This document shows, piece by piece, positions 27,064 through 36,350 of a stretch of 62,135 nt of DNA. A program made the position numbers and the translations under genes. This DNA is from Alterirhizorhabdus solaris (GTDB taxonomy: Bacteria; Pseudomonadota; Alphaproteobacteria; Sphingomonadales; Sphingomonadaceae). The first letter of the stretch is position 1. Every line of letters begins with the position of its first letter. Under the pieces are notes generated by a model. It did no database searches. It was not told the DNA's origin and worked only from the letters and a program-made list of their open reading frames with translations. Location: positions 1 through 62,135 of the forward strand of contig NZ_VNIM01000012.1 in the NCBI RefSeq assembly GCF_007785815.1. Direction: 5' to 3'.

Positions 27064-27380
27064 ATCGTAAATATTGCCCGAACGGCGGCACGAAGGATAT
27101 AGACGCCGCCGCATGCGGGGCTGCTCCGCGCACGCCTTGTCGAGATAACCCGCGGTGGCATCGCTGTTTTCTGCCGGATCGGCGTTGTCGGCGTCTGAAT
27201 GAGTGCTGCCGCAACCGCCACGAACGCCTTCGTCACCGGCATGCCGCAGAAGCCGGCCGGCTCCACCCCCACCGGGCTGTCCCGCGACGTCACGCTGAGA
27301 GGGCGTATCGGTTATCGTGCCGTTTCTCGTTTCATGCACTCGGTCGAGAAGTCAGCGAGTCTCAAAAGCTGTGTCGGAAT

Positions 27381-27900
27381 TCATCCTGAGCGTGCCAGCC
27401 GCCGTTTGAGGAGCGTGGCGGAGGCGGCGTAAAGCAAGGCCGTCGCCGAGGTGATCGTCGCCACGAAGTTCCTGGCGGGCCGGCGGTTTGGGCCAAGCCA
27501 GGCAAAGGTGCGCTCGCGCTCGCCCCCTTCCCGCACCCGCCTTCCACGTGCTGCGCACGCGGAACCGTCTTGGCAGGCTCCGCCCGGCGACGCGGGTGGA
27601 CGACGAAACCGGACTGGCCAGCATCTTGCGGCCGATCTGGATGTCTATACTGGTGGTGTTGGCGACGAACGGGTGGCGCGAACGCGACGCCTTGAGCAGC
27701 GGCACGGCGCCGTCACGATCCTGCACACCGGCGGGGCGGATGAGCAGGCCAAGCGCCCGATCATCCGTGCCTATCATGACGTGCCGCTTAAAGCCGAGGA
27801 TCTTCTTGGTGAAACCGAAGCCGAGTGGACCGCCGCTGTCCGTTGTTTTCACCTAGCTGTTGGCCGCCGCCATGTCGGGCCACCATTCGAGATCGTCGCG
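27381..27900 (-). pseudogene. IS5-family transposase relic
   Basis: Minus-strand frames give VKTTDSGGPLGFGFTKKILG, then VQDRDGAVPLLKASRSRHPF, and in another frame FAWLGPNRRPARNF and ATALLYAASATLLKRRLARS with a stop at 27381. These are the middle and C-terminal parts of IS5-type DDE transposases. At least one frameshift and a stop before VKTTDS break the gene. No clear terminal inverted repeats were found. Confidence 0.8.
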
Positions 27901-27901
27901 C

Positions 27902-28258
27902 ATGGCAACTGTGCGGCTTCATTTCGCTCCGGTCGATGCCTCCGACGTGCCTCTGCCGATCTTCCGGGGCTCGCACCGTCCTGCCCGTATCGCCGAAAGC
28001 AACGGAGAGATCGAGACTCTCGTATATTCAGATGTCGTCACGGGATCGAACGCCTTCGCGCGTGAGGGCTTCAACGCGATGATGAAGGAATGCCTTGAAG
28101 GACAGGTCGCCTATATCGTCTGCGCCTCCCTCAATCGGCTCTCGCGCTCCCCGGCTGATTTTCCCACGATCGATCGTCTTGTATCTCACCGGCAGATCGC
28201 GCTCGTCGCGCTCGATCGGGCCGTCATCATGAAGGAAGGGCCAGGTTCGAAAGTCTGA
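27902..28258 (+). pseudogene. Serine recombinase (resolvase) N-terminal domain relic
   Basis: The product from the ATG at 27902 has VYSDVVTGSNAFAREGFNAM followed by a segment ending VCASLNRLSRSPADF and VSHRQIALVAL. This corresponds to the second half of a resolvase catalytic domain. The start of the domain with the catalytic Ser is not recognisable (residues 1-45 are unlike the family), and there is no C-terminal DNA-binding part. It ends 28 nt before a second serine recombinase fragment on the same strand. Confidence 0.6.
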
Positions 28259-28286
28259 ACGGAACGGACAGATTGGAGGAAACAGG

Positions 28287-28904
28287 ATGCGGTGCGTTCT
28301 TTATGCGCGGTACTCGACGGACAAGCAGGACGAACTCTCGATCGAAGTTCAGCTCGACGAGTGCCGCCGGAAGCTCGCCCGCCGTGGCTGGAGCGAGGTC
28401 GCCGTCTACACGGACTCGGCGCAGTCGGGCACGACGATGCACCGTCCCGGGATGCAGGCATTGCTCCAACGCATCAAGGCGGGCGATGTCGATGTCGTGT
28501 TCGCCGATGCGATGGACCGCCTGTCGCGCGGCCAGGCCGACATCGCCGCCCTGCACGAGCGCCTGCGGTTTCGCGGAATCCGCATCATCACGCGCAACGA
28601 GGGCGAAATCAGCACGATGCTCATCGGCATGAAGGGGACGATGAACGCGGAAGCAGTCACCATCACGTCGGTGAAAACGCGCGATGACGTTCGGACTCCT
28701 CGACGTGACGCCGGTAATTCTCGATATCGGTCAAAAGCCAGTCGCGCTGCTGCGCGAGCGCCGCTGCGGGCTGGGCGCAGACGGCCAGATGATGTGCGGC
28801 GAATGCGTTATGTACCGATCGCCTCGCGGCAGATTCCCGCTCCAGCTCGGCGAGCCGTTCGGCCCAGCCTTTCAGTGCGTTCTCGATGTCGGCATCCACC
28901 ATGA
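28287..28904 (+). pseudogene. 3'-truncated large serine recombinase
   Basis: A GGAGGAA ribosome site precedes the ATG. The N-terminal catalytic domain is intact: RCVLYARYSTDKQDELSIEV (Ser10 in the YARYST motif), YTDSAQSGTTMHRPGMQAL, ADAMDRLSRGQADIA, and LIGMKGTMNA near residue 120. After about 28660 the family similarity stops. The frame reads on through antisense of the relaxase gene to 28904. The whole recombinase and zinc-ribbon C-terminal region is missing, so the enzyme cannot be functional. Confidence 0.8.
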
Positions 28905-30414
28905 CACCTGCACGAACCAGCCGCATCTTCGCAGATCCGAGATGCTCTGCCGGCGCCCGCCTGATCCCCATTTCCGCGTAGCTGCGTGGGTCCAGCCTGC
29001 GCTCCGTCAGCTGCTCGTTGCACATGCCGAAGAACCACGAACGCAACGCCATCATGTCGTCGGCGGCCCGCTGATCGAAGAACGGTTTGGCACTATAATC
29101 TTCACCGGCCTCCTTCGCGAGGGACGCTGCAATGTCTCCCGGCCGGAGCTTCGGCGCCAGCTTCACGCCCTGCTCGCGCCGCTCTTTCGCGCTGAGCGCT
29201 ATATCCCATGTTTCCGTCTCGCCGACGCGGGCACAGCGCCGCTCATAATAAAGGACATGGATGTGGTAGTTGCGCCTGTCCGACAGTGGATCGGGCTCGT
29301 GGATCACGGCCGTGTACATCACCCCGAGACGGTCGAACTCGGCTGCCACCTTACGCAGGGCGCGATGCCGTTTCGCTGCATCGAACTCGGCCGGCAGCTC
29401 GAGGACCAGACGCTGCTGGGCACGTCCGGCGCGTGGTTCGACATGGTGGACCATGCGCTCATTCCGCGTCTTGCCAAAACGCTGCTTCAGCGTCGCTGCC
29501 CATGCTCGATCCCGGTCTGTTTCGAGCGTGAAGACCAGCGGCTTCTGACGCTTCGTGGCCGATGCCGCTTTGCTCGTGGCGGCACGGCGTTCAGCTATCT
29601 CGGCAGCGGCTTCCGCAATCGTCTTCGGGATGTTCTCTTCAAGCGACAATGCCCGCCAGTCAGCCGGGTCGCCGCGCTCGGGGAACAACTCGATCCGGTC
29701 GAGACCGGGCGTCCGCTCATGTGCCCAGACGGCCTTCCAGAAGACATCCCGCTCGGCCGCCACCAGCGATATCGAAGACGCCAGGCAATGGGTGGAGGAC
29801 AGCCTGCCGAGTTGCTCGTCGGTGCCTTCCGCACCGACGACATAGCGATCGAAGTCCGCCGCTTCCACCTGCTCCATCGACGCTTCATTCGATGCGTATC
29901 GATCGAAATCGGTGGCGCGATCGGCGCCCTTGGACGCTGGATTGCCCGGTGCGCCGACGCCATTGCCGGAGCGCGGCGCGGCGGCGTTACCGGGTGCGCC
30001 GCCGGTGCTGCCGTTGCGTCGCGAGGGGGCGCCGCCCGATGCCTTGCGGCCGTTACCCCGGGTCTTCGGGACGTTGGTTACCTGACAGTGGGCGCTGGTC
30101 GCGCCGGAACCGGAAACCTGACGGCCTGGTGGGGGTGCCGGCACTCGCAGGTCGATCCGGCGGGGATGACGGCCCTGCCCCCCCTTTCCCTCCGTCGCGA
30201 GATCCCGCTCCTTTTTCCTGCGCCCGTATCCGGCCATGCCGACCAGTTCTTCGAGCTCTTTCCGGTCGATCATCTCGCGAATTGCCGACGATAGCTGGGT
30301 GATGGACAGAGAGATCGACACGCTATGCCTCGGGATCTTGGGTTCGCGGGTAGTGTGATCGAGACGAACCCTTCCGAGAAGATAGCGACGGTCGATTTTG
30401 CCCTTGTCCACCAA
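28663..30414 (-). CDS. MobA/MobL-family conjugative relaxase (possibly truncated)
   Basis: The 583-residue protein carries a relaxase core in its centre. It includes MVHHVEPRAGRAQQRLVLEL, VMYTAVIHEPDPLSDRRNYH and HIHVLYYERR; the HxH pair in NYHIHVLY is the metal-binding motif of MobA/MobL (MOBQ-like) relaxases that nick oriT. The first 210 residues are basic and Gly/Pro-rich, low complexity. The start is TTG at 30414 or GTG at 30411, directly after an in-frame stop and near GAGGA. The C-terminus overlaps the truncated serine recombinase read-through by 3' ends, so it may have been cut at the 28.66-kb junction. No oriT was identified. Confidence 0.75.
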   Translation of the reverse strand: MVDKGKIDRRYLLGRVRLDHTTREPKIPRHSVSISLSITQLSSAIREMIDRKELEELVGMAGYGRRKKERDLATEGKGGQGRHPRRIDLRVPAPPPGRQVSGSGATSAHCQVTNVPKTRGNGRKASGGAPSRRNGSTGGAPGNAAAPRSGNGVGAPGNPASKGADRATDFDRYASNEASMEQVEAADFDRYVVGAEGTDEQLGRLSSTHCLASSISLVAAERDVFWKAVWAHERTPGLDRIELFPERGDPADWRALSLEENIPKTIAEAAAEIAERRAATSKAASATKRQKPLVFTLETDRDRAWAATLKQRFGKTRNERMVHHVEPRAGRAQQRLVLELPAEFDAAKRHRALRKVAAEFDRLGVMYTAVIHEPDPLSDRRNYHIHVLYYERRCARVGETETWDIALSAKERREQGVKLAPKLRPGDIAASLAKEAGEDYSAKPFFDQRAADDMMALRSWFFGMCNEQLTERRLDPRSYAEMGIRRAPAEHLGSAKMRLVRAGVMVDADIENALKGWAERLAELERESAARRSVHNAFAAHHLAVCAQPAAALAQQRDWLLTDIENYRRHVEESERHRAFSPT

Positions 30415-30628
30415 CTATTCCTCGCCTTCCGGAGGCAAAGCCGGAGGACCCCGCAGCACCAGCGCGGCCCATGATCGTCGATAGGGCAAAAACAGGCCCG
30501 ACGATCACCTTCGTGGCCGGGTCGACGACCGGCCCTCTGCGCCGCAAACCGACCTGATCGATCATTTCCTGTTCGAAAGTGATCGGCGGAGGGTGCCCGG
30601 CGCACTCCGTGCAGGCCTGTTGCGACAT
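30323..30628 (-). CDS. Possible small gene overlapping the relaxase start
   Basis: The frame from ATG 30628 encodes 101 residues starting MSQQACTECAGHPPPITFEQ and continuing EMIDQVGLRRRGPVVDPATK. This first part looks protein-like with a Cys pair. The later part runs into the relaxase gene in another frame. A frame change near 30460 would give a shorter protein ending just before the relaxase TTG. Coding status is doubtful and no family was recognised. Confidence 0.25.
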   Translation of the reverse strand: MSQQACTECAGHPPPITFEQEMIDQVGLRRRGPVVDPATKVIVGPVFALSTIMGRAGAAGSSGFASGRRGIVGGQGQNRPSLSSRKGSSRSHYPRTQDPEA

Positions 30629-32705
30629 CCGGCGGCGACGTGTTGAGGAACGTCTAGCAACCAGCAATGACTTGCGCGAACTCGTCGGGATTCTCACTAC
30701 CGCACGGCGGGGATCGTTACTCGCTGGGCCATCCGGATGACGGCCACGAGGTATGGCGATCCTCCACACGAGGTGGCCCGGCAGCGAACTCCGCAGGGTG
30801 CGCTGGCGATCATGACGATGGGCCATAACGCAGCCGTCCAGACGCTTCCCCGGCATCTATACACCCTTGCGTTTGTTCAGTCTGGCACGGCAGGATTCCC
30901 GTTCTGCGGTCGCAGTTCAACCGCCACAGAAGGTGGCCGTCAACCACTCACGCGCCTGCGGCGACTTGGCGTAGAGGGCGAGCGTTGGTTGATCCTCGAG
31001 GGGGCCACTATCCCGATGATCCACTGCTGGCGCGAAGGCCGAGTTCACCGCCCACATCGTGGCGTGGCGCCCGTCCGGCTCAGGCCTTCGTCGGCAAGCC
31101 GGGCACGCCAGCAGAGCGTCTATTCATCGAACGCATCAAGACCGATGAACAGCGATCGGAAAGGTGCGTGTCCGCCGATCTCGGCCATCTACAGCCGGCG
31201 ACAAGAGCAAGCGAATCCACCTTGCCGGCGATCATCGGCAACGCGGTCGCGTCGGTGAACTCGACATCTTCGGCGCGTCTCTCGGCCGAGCCAAGCCCGT
31301 GCCGAAAACCGTCATTTTCAGCCTCCTGGAAGAGCGATCAGAGCGCGGCCAGAGCTTCTCATGCCTCTCCGGTAGCGGCGTCCTCATCCTCGTTCGACAG
31401 TGGCAGCAATGTCTTGTAAAATGGCGTCGGACTCCACCGAGCAACCGTTGACTGCCGTCATAGAAATACCGCCCGCCCCGGTAGATTACGCTGGACCCCA
31501 TCGCGGGTTCGGAGGCACCGATGAGGCTCACGGATCATGCCCAGTCGTCTCTCCGGATGCTGCCACATCGTCGATGTTTCCAACTCATGGATGAAGCCGG
31601 CGAGCAGGCGACGGGCAACCGCCTCGACTACGCAGCGACCACGGTATCAAGCAGCGCGCCAGGGGCCCCGCAATGCTCGATACCGCATCTGGGCAGGGTC
31701 GAGAGATCACTTATCGGCGGGCATGCGGACGGCACCGCTCGTGGGGAAGAAATGGAAGGTGCCGACCCGGATCCGGCAAAGGTGACACGCATGATCGCCG
31801 CAGCGGGGCGAACGGTATTGGAGATCACTGGCTAACCCATGACGGTGACGAACGATGCGACGTCGAAATGCCGAGCCCCCCTCGCCTCGCTCAACGGATT
31901 TCCGCGCAGCATCGGGGCGAGTGCCGCACCCCGTCCAGATCGCGCGCAGAGGAGATTTCCCTGGCCGCTTTCAGCCGCAGGTTCCGCCAATGTCCGTCGC
32001 GATCAAGCACCTCGCCAGCGGGATCGCCCGGCACCCGCCGGGCCGCGGCGAGAAGCCGCCGAACCGATGAGTGGCACATGCGAGCGCGCGCCCACCCAAG
32101 CCCGGCACGATAGCTTGACGCAACAGAAGGCCGACGTCTGTCGGACATCAAGCTCGGGATCGAGGTCGTTACATCGACCCGTGAAAACCCCGGATCCCCG
32201 ATCTTTCAAGACGACGAGCGCGCCACTCACGGCAACTGCTCGGGCCTCGTGCCGCTCAATTGGGCTACGCCGTGTTCGTGATCCACGATGCCGATGGATT
32301 CGGCGGCGATGTCCAACGGCATTGCGCCCGCCCCGGCGAACTTGGGCTATGTCGCGGTGCCACCCACCCGAGCACGCCGCGCGCTGTACAGCTTCACGAC
32401 AAAAACGGTCGGCACTTTCGGCGGTCTGTGCAGGGCATCTTATGGGACCGCGCATCGCCTGGCGTGGACGACGCTGATCAGTTTCTCCGAGGCCTCCTCG
32501 GCCGTTAGCACAGCGATGCCTCCGTAGTCGCAGATCATCGAGAAAGGCTCAATCCGTAGCGGCTGTGCGCGCCCGCTCCTGGTCGCGGCTACAACTATCC
32601 TTGAACGCGACCGATAAAATTCTGGGTTACCCAATCCAACAGATCGGAGCCTTCTCAAAAGTCCGGCTGAGTGCCGGCGTCCCGCCGGCCTCGCCGGAGT
32701 GTGAG
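30629..32705. other. Gene-poor decayed accessory DNA
   Basis: Over about 2.1 kb no reading frame has convincing start, ribosome site and composition on either strand. Several short frames (31164-31451 plus, 31521-31835 plus, 32440-32658 minus with LTAEEASEKLISVVHARR) have stretches that look protein-like but none is complete. The base composition is more mixed than in the flanking housekeeping DNA. I read it as eroded mobile or plasmid-derived DNA between the relaxase and the methylase. Confidence 0.5.
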
Positions 32706-33590
32706 ATGAGTAACCATAAGAACAGCAAGCGCGCCCCTAATAGCCGCGCAAACGGAAGCAAGCAGACTCTCGGCAGTAAGCGCGGGGCTAAACGCGCACC
32801 CACCCCCATCCCAAGCTCCAACCTCGACCAGTATTACACGAAAGATGAGGTAGCCGCATATTTTTATCGTAAGTTCCAGCAGCACTTCAACGACGGTCTG
32901 TATCTCATGGTCGAACCGAGCGCAGGAACGGGATCGTTCCTGAAACTGCTGCCTCATGGGAGCATCGGGTACGATCTCGATCCCAAATACGCCGGGATTA
33001 TCCCCGCTGACTTCCTCAAGGTCGAAATAGAAAGTGGTGGCCGGCCGGTCGCCATCATCGGTAATCCACCCTTCGGCAAGAATGCGAGCATGGCCGTGCG
33101 CTTCTTCAACCATGGAGCTCGTCAATCGGACGTGGTTGCCCTGATCGTGCCCCGTTCGTTCCGGAAAGCCTCGATCGAGAACCGCCTCGATCCCGCATTC
33201 CAAAAAGTCTTCGAAGAGGCAGTGCCCGATAACGCCTTCCTGTCAGACGGTAAGGCATTCCACGTGCCCGCCATGTTCCAGATTTGGGTGCGTGGCGACG
33301 AGCCTCGCCGCTTACGCCTCGTGGAGACAAAGCACCCGGACTTCGAGTTCACTACCTTCGACAAGGCCGATTTCGCCATCCAGCGTGTCGGCGCACAAGC
33401 CGGGCGAGTGCATCACGATCTCAGCCGCAGTCCGTCCTCCACCTATTTCATTCGTGGTAAAGTCGAGAGGGTGATGGCGCGGCTCGATTTCCGCCGTTTC
33501 ACTGGCGACGTCGCAGGCAATCCCAGCCTTGCCAAGTCGGAGATCGTTTTGCTGTACCGTGAGTGGATCGATCTGCGAGCAGCGGAATGA
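32706..33590 (+). CDS. Orphan N6-adenine-methylase-like protein (NPPF motif)
   Basis: The 294-residue protein has a basic Lys/Arg/Asn-rich N-terminus (residues 1-38). A class-I methyltransferase fold follows: MVEPSAGTGSFLKLLP (SAM-binding motif I, near residue 75), GYDLDP, then AIIGNPPFGKNASMAVRFF (NPPF catalytic motif near residue 120) and IVPRSFRKASI. NPPF marks N6-adenine amino-methylases. No restriction endonuclease gene lies beside it, and no target-recognition domain is obvious, so it is orphan. Its base composition is lower in GC than the flanks, which suggests transfer. The stop overlaps the next ATG. Confidence 0.8.
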   Translation: MSNHKNSKRAPNSRANGSKQTLGSKRGAKRAPTPIPSSNLDQYYTKDEVAAYFYRKFQQHFNDGLYLMVEPSAGTGSFLKLLPHGSIGYDLDPKYAGIIPADFLKVEIESGGRPVAIIGNPPFGKNASMAVRFFNHGARQSDVVALIVPRSFRKASIENRLDPAFQKVFEEAVPDNAFLSDGKAFHVPAMFQIWVRGDEPRRLRLVETKHPDFEFTTFDKADFAIQRVGAQAGRVHHDLSRSPSSTYFIRGKVERVMARLDFRRFTGDVAGNPSLAKSEIVLLYREWIDLRAAE

Positions 33591-33988
33591 GGAAAGCCGC
33601 CTTCGAGACGGAGGCCTTCCGGATCGATGCCGCCCCCGACGCGGCGTTCCCGCTCTGCGATCCGCTGGAGGACGACAGCCCCGACGACGCGCTCCTGATC
33701 ACGTCGGCGAGGCGCCTCCAGCGCCTCGCGATCATCGCTGCGGAAACCGGCGCACGGTTCGCGCGGGACGGCATCGCACACGACGCCGCCGCCTGGATGC
33801 TCGCTCCGCGCAGGCTCTTCGGCGGCCGCCCGGCGATCACCGCCTGCATGGAGCGTCCCCACTTCGGACGGGCCCTCCTCCTCCACGGCCTGTCGCTCGG
33901 CCTCGACGCCGAACCCGCCGACGTCGACGATCTTCTCGCGGACGCCTCAATCCGCATCTGGTTGCGTAATACCAAATCCGTGGCCTAG
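33587..33988 (+). CDS. Small protein coupled to the methylase, weakly antitoxin-like
   Basis: The 133-residue product starts at an ATG that overlaps the methylase stop (ATGA). Its composition is much more GC-rich than the methylase. The C-terminal half, WMLAPRRLFGGRPAITACME followed by RALLLHGLSLGLDAEP, resembles the MbcA/ParS/Xre-type (DUF2384) toxin-binding region, with the expected GGR turn. The N-terminal half is acidic. No toxin (RES domain) gene is adjacent. A role with the methylase or as a lone antitoxin is possible; the family call is tentative. Confidence 0.5.
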   Translation: MRKAAFETEAFRIDAAPDAAFPLCDPLEDDSPDDALLITSARRLQRLAIIAAETGARFARDGIAHDAAAWMLAPRRLFGGRPAITACMERPHFGRALLLHGLSLGLDAEPADVDDLLADASIRIWLRNTKSVA

Positions 33989-34267
33989 GGCGAGAGCCGA
34001 ACCAAGGCGACTCAGCCGCACGATATCGAGCGGATCGCCGATTGGCTGGCGGGCGGCAGGTTCAGACGTGAAATCGGTGCCGTCTTTTCCCTTCGAGCGC
34101 GATGCAGACGCGCTCAAGCCGTCGCCGCGCGTCAGATCGTCGGAAAGCATTATCATGCTGCGCGAAGACGCCCGAGTGGGGGAAAAGCGGCCCGCCGGCG
34201 GGGGTGATATCGACGGGTGCCCTAGCAGGGTCACGAGGGCCATCGCCAAAACACCCGCCGGCCATCG
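33989..34267. other. Short intergenic stretch at the right end of the accessory region
   Basis: No gene is supported here. A plus-strand frame begins with QPHDIERIADWLAGGRF, which looks like a protein piece, but it is quickly lost. The convergent genes on both sides end at its borders. No clear hairpin terminator was found. Confidence 0.4.
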
Positions 34268-35161
34268 TCAGATATCGAGTGCGCCGAGGCCTTCGAGCTG
34301 CTCCATATAATGGCTGGTCGAGGTTGCGGTGAAACTCAGCGTCAGCTTAGTCGCGCCCACCGCGAAAAGTCCGCGGATGACCTCGGTCGCTTCTTCCGGC
34401 CGTCCGACCGGATCGACCCGGCCCCTGGGCGGCAGGACGATATCGAGCGGCCGTTCCCGCTCCTGCCAAGCCGCTGTTTGCTTTGCGGCTGCGATCATCG
34501 CCCCCATTTCCTCGGTGGTGAGGCCGAACGGCATCCAGCCGTCGCCCAGTTCCACGGCGCGCCGTATCGATCGCGTCGTGCGGCCGCCGATCCACAGCGG
34601 CACATGGCTCTGCACCGCGCAGGGATCGATGGTGAGGCCGCTAAAGTCGTAATAAGGGCCGTGATACTCCGGATCCCGCTTGCCGAGCGACGCACGCAGT
34701 GCGCGCAGTGCATCGTCCCCGCGCGCGCCGCGCTCGGTGAACTCCGCGCCGCCGAGGCCGAGCAGATCGAACTCCTCCTTCAGCGTACCGACGCCAAGGC
34801 CAAGGACAACCCGGCCGCCGCTGACTGTGTCAAGCGTGCCGTAGCGCTTGGCGATCTCAAGCGGATGATGGTAGCCGAGCACCAGCACCGCCGTCGTGAA
34901 GCGGATGCTGGTCGTGATCGCGGCGAAATAGCCGAAGGTCGCGAGCGGATCGTAATACCGAACGCCGCGCCGCTGCGCTTCGCCGGCCGGTACGCCGATA
35001 TGCTCGGCGCAGGCGACATGGTCGTACCCCAGTCGGTCAGCGGCCTTGACGATTTCGCCGACTTCCTTGAACGGAAGATTATAAGCCCATTCAGTTTCCG
35101 CCGACGGGGTGATTGAAAGGCTGGGGGCATTGATTCCGAATTTCGACATATCGACTGGCAT
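34268..35161 (-). CDS. LLM-class (luciferase-like) F420/flavin-dependent oxidoreductase
   Basis: The 297-residue TIM-barrel protein contains AADRLGYDHVACAEHIGVPA, an ITTSIRFTTAVLVLGYHHPL strand-loop, and GRVVLGLGVGTLKEEFDLLG. These match the bacterial luciferase-like family, TIGR03619 type. Such enzymes use F420 or reduced FMN to oxidise or reduce ketones, alcohols or aldehydes. AGGA lies 7 nt before the ATG at 35161. Many alphaproteobacterial members act in degradation of cyclic compounds. It stands at the edge of the catabolic region, with an SDR relic upstream. The cofactor cannot be decided from sequence alone. Confidence 0.85.
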   Translation of the reverse strand: MPVDMSKFGINAPSLSITPSAETEWAYNLPFKEVGEIVKAADRLGYDHVACAEHIGVPAGEAQRRGVRYYDPLATFGYFAAITTSIRFTTAVLVLGYHHPLEIAKRYGTLDTVSGGRVVLGLGVGTLKEEFDLLGLGGAEFTERGARGDDALRALRASLGKRDPEYHGPYYDFSGLTIDPCAVQSHVPLWIGGRTTRSIRRAVELGDGWMPFGLTTEEMGAMIAAAKQTAAWQERERPLDIVLPPRGRVDPVGRPEEATEVIRGLFAVGATKLTLSFTATSTSHYMEQLEGLGALDI

Positions 35162-35218
35162 GGTCTAATCCTAAGTTGTCAGGAGATGATGAATATCTGT
35201 CAATCCCTACCGGATCGC

Positions 35219-35332
35219 CTACGTGCTTGCGGCCCGACCGATCACAATGCAGGCGACGGAGATAAAGCTGGCGCGATCCGACACCAGATAGACGATCTGG
35301 TCTGCCGCCTTGTCGGGGCGGCCGGGGCGGCG
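35219..35332 (-). pseudogene. C-terminal remnant of an SDR gene
   Basis: The last 37 codons of a minus-strand frame read PGRPDKAADQIVYLVSDRAS and FISVACIVIG. This is the classical SDR C-terminal segment (GRPxEIADAVxFLxSDxASFITG). The glycine-rich end is altered, and nothing upstream in the frame (35333-35470) resembles the rest of an SDR. It is the tail of a deleted gene beside an intact SDR. Confidence 0.65.
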
Positions 35333-35432
35333 CTGGTACGTGTCCGCTAGCGCCGCAATTGACATGTCCCATGCGAGGATCCTGTTCGGTCTGCACTGGT
35401 CAAGGAGAAGCGCGCTACCGACGTACCTAACC

Positions 35433-36212
35433 TTATTCACGTAATGCGACGATGGCCGAATAACCGCCATCGACCGAAAGATCGACGCCGTTCACATAGG
35501 ATGCAGCGTCACTGCCAAGGAATAACAGAGGCCCGACCTGCTCCTCGGCCTCGGAGCGGCGACCGATTGGGTCCGTCGCGCCGTCGATTGCGGCAGCGGG
35601 TATCTTCTCCTCAATCTCGCTTAGCATCGGCGTCTGCACCGCGCCGGGGCTAGTGCAGTTGAGGCGGATACCACGCTTGATGAACCGGGCCGATTCATGC
35701 AGCGTCCACACCGTCAGCGCCTCCTTGGCGAAGGCGTAGCCATTGACGATCTCGCCCTCATGTCGCTTCAACCAGCTCATCCCATCAGCGAAACTCGCTT
35801 GCGCCACGAGATCGAGCAGCGTTGCCCGACGCGTACGCCAGCGCAACCCGCCATTGGACGAGACGCTAACGATCGCGCCGCCCGCCCCCATCAGCGCGGC
35901 GATCCGTTCGGCAAGATGCCGGGTACCAAGATAGTTGACCTTGAGAATCGCCATCTTGGCCTGTGTCGGCGCCATGCCCGCGCAGTTGAACAGCACGTCC
36001 ACCCGGCCGCCGATCGCCTCGGCAACGGCGTCGACCGCCACCGGGTCGCCGAGGTCCACCTCGAAGAAACCTGCGGTCGCCTCCTCTCCCCGCCGCTGGT
36101 CCAGCCCGATGACATGCGCGCCCTGCGCAGCGAGCACCCGCGCCGTCTGCGCGCCGATGCCCGAGGCGCACCCCGTCACCACTACCCGCTTGCCGCGATA
36201 GAACTCAGTCAT
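35433..36212 (-). CDS. SDR-family dehydrogenase (3-alpha-HSD / coniferyl-alcohol dehydrogenase type)
   Basis: The 259-residue enzyme has the NAD-binding TGCASGIGA near residue 13, NCAGMAP for the adenine pocket, VSVSS with the catalytic Ser, and YAFAK with catalytic Tyr and Lys. A long insertion between the Ser and Tyr motifs (RRATLLDLVAQASFADGMSW) and the short early part are typical of the 3-alpha-hydroxysteroid/coniferyl alcohol dehydrogenase group. It oxidises a secondary or benzylic alcohol with NAD(P). The ATG at 36212 is chosen because the Rossmann strand starts right there; the open frame reaches 36296. Confidence 0.85.
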   Translation of the reverse strand: MTEFYRGKRVVVTGCASGIGAQTARVLAAQGAHVIGLDQRRGEEATAGFFEVDLGDPVAVDAVAEAIGGRVDVLFNCAGMAPTQAKMAILKVNYLGTRHLAERIAALMGAGGAIVSVSSNGGLRWRTRRATLLDLVAQASFADGMSWLKRHEGEIVNGYAFAKEALTVWTLHESARFIKRGIRLNCTSPGAVQTPMLSEIEEKIPAAAIDGATDPIGRRSEAEEQVGPLLFLGSDAASYVNGVDLSVDGGYSAIVALRE

Positions 36213-36350
36213 GCCAGCAATTCCGTCCCATCTATCAAAATTCGGTCTTGTCCCGTCCGCCGTTAAACCGGGACTAACGAAATGAAAATGTGGCAATCTC
36301 GCCTCACACGACGTCTATTTCTGGCGAGCCGGGCCGGCTTTCGGTAACCG

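Noticed and set aside
28663-30414. Plus-strand frame 28684-30294 as a gene
   Set aside because: It is antisense to the relaxase, which has a recognisable HxH motif; the plus frame has no domain.
31440-31560. A tRNA-like GGTTCGGAGG stretch as attachment site
   Set aside because: No complete cloverleaf can be folded and no matching direct repeat was found at the other end of the island.
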